6,864 bases of DNA, taken from the NCBI GenBank assembly GCA_035294565.1, contig DATGKR010000188.1, forward strand, positions 1-6,864, written 5' to 3'. A program made the translations under genes and the position numbers. Shown here in pieces: positions 6,028-6,864 of the stretch. Every line of letters starts with the position of its first letter. Positions within the stretch are counted from its first letter, which is position 1. The notes beneath the pieces are model-generated. The model had not been told where the DNA came from, searched no databases, and saw only the letters and a list, made by a program, of their open reading frames with translations. The DNA comes from DATGKR01 sp035294565. GTDB lineage: Bacteria; Actinomycetota; Acidimicrobiia; Acidimicrobiales; Palsa-688.

Positions 6028-6591
6028 ATGCCCGCCGTCTCCACCAACGACCTCAAGAACGGCATGACCCTCAACCTGCCCGAGGGCCTCTTCTCCGTCG
6101 TCGAGTTCCAGCACGTCAAGCCCGGCAAGGGCGGCGCGTTCGTGCGCACCAAGCTGAAGAACGTGCGCACCGGCGCCGTCCTGGAGCGCACCTACCGCGC
6201 CGACGAGAAGCTCGACCAGGCGCTGATCGACAAGAAGGACATGCAGTTCCTCTACCTCGACGGGGACGACTACGTGTTCATGGACACCACCGACTACGAG
6301 CAGATGCACGCCTCGCGCGCCGCGCTCGGCGCGGCCGCCCCCTACCTCAAGGAGGGGGACTCGGCGGTCATCCAGATGTTCGAAGGGGAGATCGTCGGCG
6401 TGGACCTGCCGGCGGCGGTCGAGCTGGCCGTCACCGAGACCGAGCCGGGTGTGCAGGGCGACCGGGTGTCGGGCGCCCGCAAGCCGGCCGTTTTGGAAAC
6501 AGGCCTGACCGTGCAGGTGCCGCTGTTCGTCAACGTCGGCGACCGGGTGAAGGTCGACACCCGCACCGGTGAGTACCTGACCCGCGCCTAG
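6028..6591 (+). CDS. efp: Translation elongation factor P
   Basis: 187 aa, full length. EF-P binds between the ribosomal P and E sites and promotes peptide-bond formation at consecutive prolines. It has the three expected beta-barrel domains: a KOW-like domain (about 1-65), a middle OB domain (about 67-128, with RTYRADEKLDQALIDKKDMQFLY at its boundary) and a C-terminal OB domain (about 130-185, with the GDRVSG and VPLFVNVGDRVKVDTRTGEYLTR signatures). The domain I loop reads HVKPGKGGAFVRTKLKN (29-45), placing Lys34 at the tip where it reaches the tRNA acceptor end. In E. coli this lysine is beta-lysylated; actinobacterial EF-P of the PGKG-loop type is reported to work unmodified, and no modification gene is seen here. 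It follows pepQ by seven bases and precedes nusB by six, the usual conserved neighbourhood. Confidence 0.98.
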   Translation: MPAVSTNDLKNGMTLNLPEGLFSVVEFQHVKPGKGGAFVRTKLKNVRTGAVLERTYRADEKLDQALIDKKDMQFLYLDGDDYVFMDTTDYEQMHASRAALGAAAPYLKEGDSAVIQMFEGEIVGVDLPAAVELAVTETEPGVQGDRVSGARKPAVLETGLTVQVPLFVNVGDRVKVDTRTGEYLTRA

Positions 6592-6597
6592 GCCGCC

Positions 6598-6864
6598 GTG
6601 CCCGTACCCCGCCGGGAGGCCCGGGAGCGGGCGTTGTCGCTGCTCTACGAGGCGGAGGCGAAGGGGGTGGCGCCCGGCGAGCTGCTCGCCGAGCTGCCCG
6701 TCCCCCCCGACCCGTTCGCCTCGGAGCTGGTGCGCGGGGTGGGGGAGCGGCTCGCCGAGATCGACGCCCTCCTCGCCAAGCACGCCATCGGCTGGACCCC
6801 CGAGCGGATGCCGGCGGTGGACCGCGCCGTTTTGCGCATGGCCGCCTTCGAGCTGATCGCCCTC
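6598..6864 (+). CDS. nusB: Transcription antitermination factor NusB, N-terminal part (3' end outside window)
   Basis: The first 89 codons are visible and run off the right edge with no stop. NusB pairs with NusE (ribosomal protein S10) and binds boxA RNA to drive antitermination of rRNA operons. RREARERALSLLYEAEAKG (5-23) matches the first helix of NusB, usually 'R..ARe.AlqaLYe.e'. GWTPERMPAVDRAVLRMAAFE (65-85) matches the highly conserved central motif with invariant-type Trp, Asp-Arg and Leu-Arg. Bacterial NusB is about 140-160 aa, so roughly a third is missing. GTG 6598 is the only plausible start because the in-frame efp TAG lies six bases before it. Spacing from efp indicates cotranscription; only a weak AGG (6590-6592) precedes it. 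Confidence 0.93.
   Translation, partial: MPVPRREARERALSLLYEAEAKGVAPGELLAELPVPPDPFASELVRGVGERLAEIDALLAKHAIGWTPERMPAVDRAVLRMAAFELIAL

Noticed and set aside
5992..6783. Minus-strand open frame of 263 codons opposite efp and nusB
   Set aside because: It is a shadow of efp and nusB codon bias, rich in Leu/Val/Gly/His with no recognisable motif.
1..6864. A novel defence, mobile or otherwise undescribed system
   Set aside because: Every base is taken up by recognisable housekeeping or pilus genes and gaps under 30 bases; no direct-repeat array, transposase, attachment site, toxin-antitoxin pair or structured RNA was seen by reading.

Overview
The window is a high-GC, tightly packed bacterial chromosome segment that best fits an actinobacterium. 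The gene order aroC-aroK-aroB-aroQ-(opposite-strand gene)-pepQ-efp-nusB is the order I recall from Mycobacterium and relatives. The type IV pilus-type genes and the sequence flavour would suit a deep-branching class such as Acidimicrobiia, but that placement is inference. Several genes start at GTG, and only efp has a clear Shine-Dalgarno sequence. At two places a TAnnnT -10-like hexamer sits 7 to 9 bases before a start codon, as expected for leaderless actinobacterial mRNAs.

Layout. Bases 1-1004 hold the 3' part of a secreted, Cys/Gly/Ser/Asn-rich protein resembling the C-terminal domain of PilX-like pilus proteins. Bases 1005-1030 are a short gap with a perfect 8-bp inverted repeat and a -10-like hexamer just before aroC. 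Bases 1031-4155 are four overlapping shikimate-pathway genes: aroC (chorismate synthase), aroK (shikimate kinase), aroB (3-dehydroquinate synthase) and aroQ (type II 3-dehydroquinase). Bases 4143-4907 on the minus strand encode a type IV prepilin peptidase, converging on aroQ with a 13-base overlap. Bases 4908-4928 are a 21-base divergent gap centred on a symmetric TACTGTA. Bases 4929-6864 hold pepQ (M24 peptidase), efp (elongation factor P) and the first 89 codons of nusB, all on the plus strand.

How the genes work together. AroB, AroQ and AroK catalyse steps 2, 3 and 5 of the shikimate pathway and AroC catalyses step 7; aroG/F, aroE and aroA are not in the window. The overlaps of 4, 8 and 4 bases suggest a translationally coupled operon. 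PepQ, EF-P and NusB form a second housekeeping group (proline-containing peptide turnover, rescue of polyproline-stalled ribosomes, rRNA antitermination). The pilus-like gene and the prepilin peptidase bracket the aro operon, so the locus combines aromatic biosynthesis with type IV pilus or pseudopilus biogenesis.

I see no mobile element, CRISPR array, tRNA/rRNA gene or unknown defence-like system. No gap between genes exceeds 30 bases. The most interesting signals are regulatory: the shared symmetric promoter candidate between pilD and pepQ, and the dyad overlapping the putative aroC promoter.
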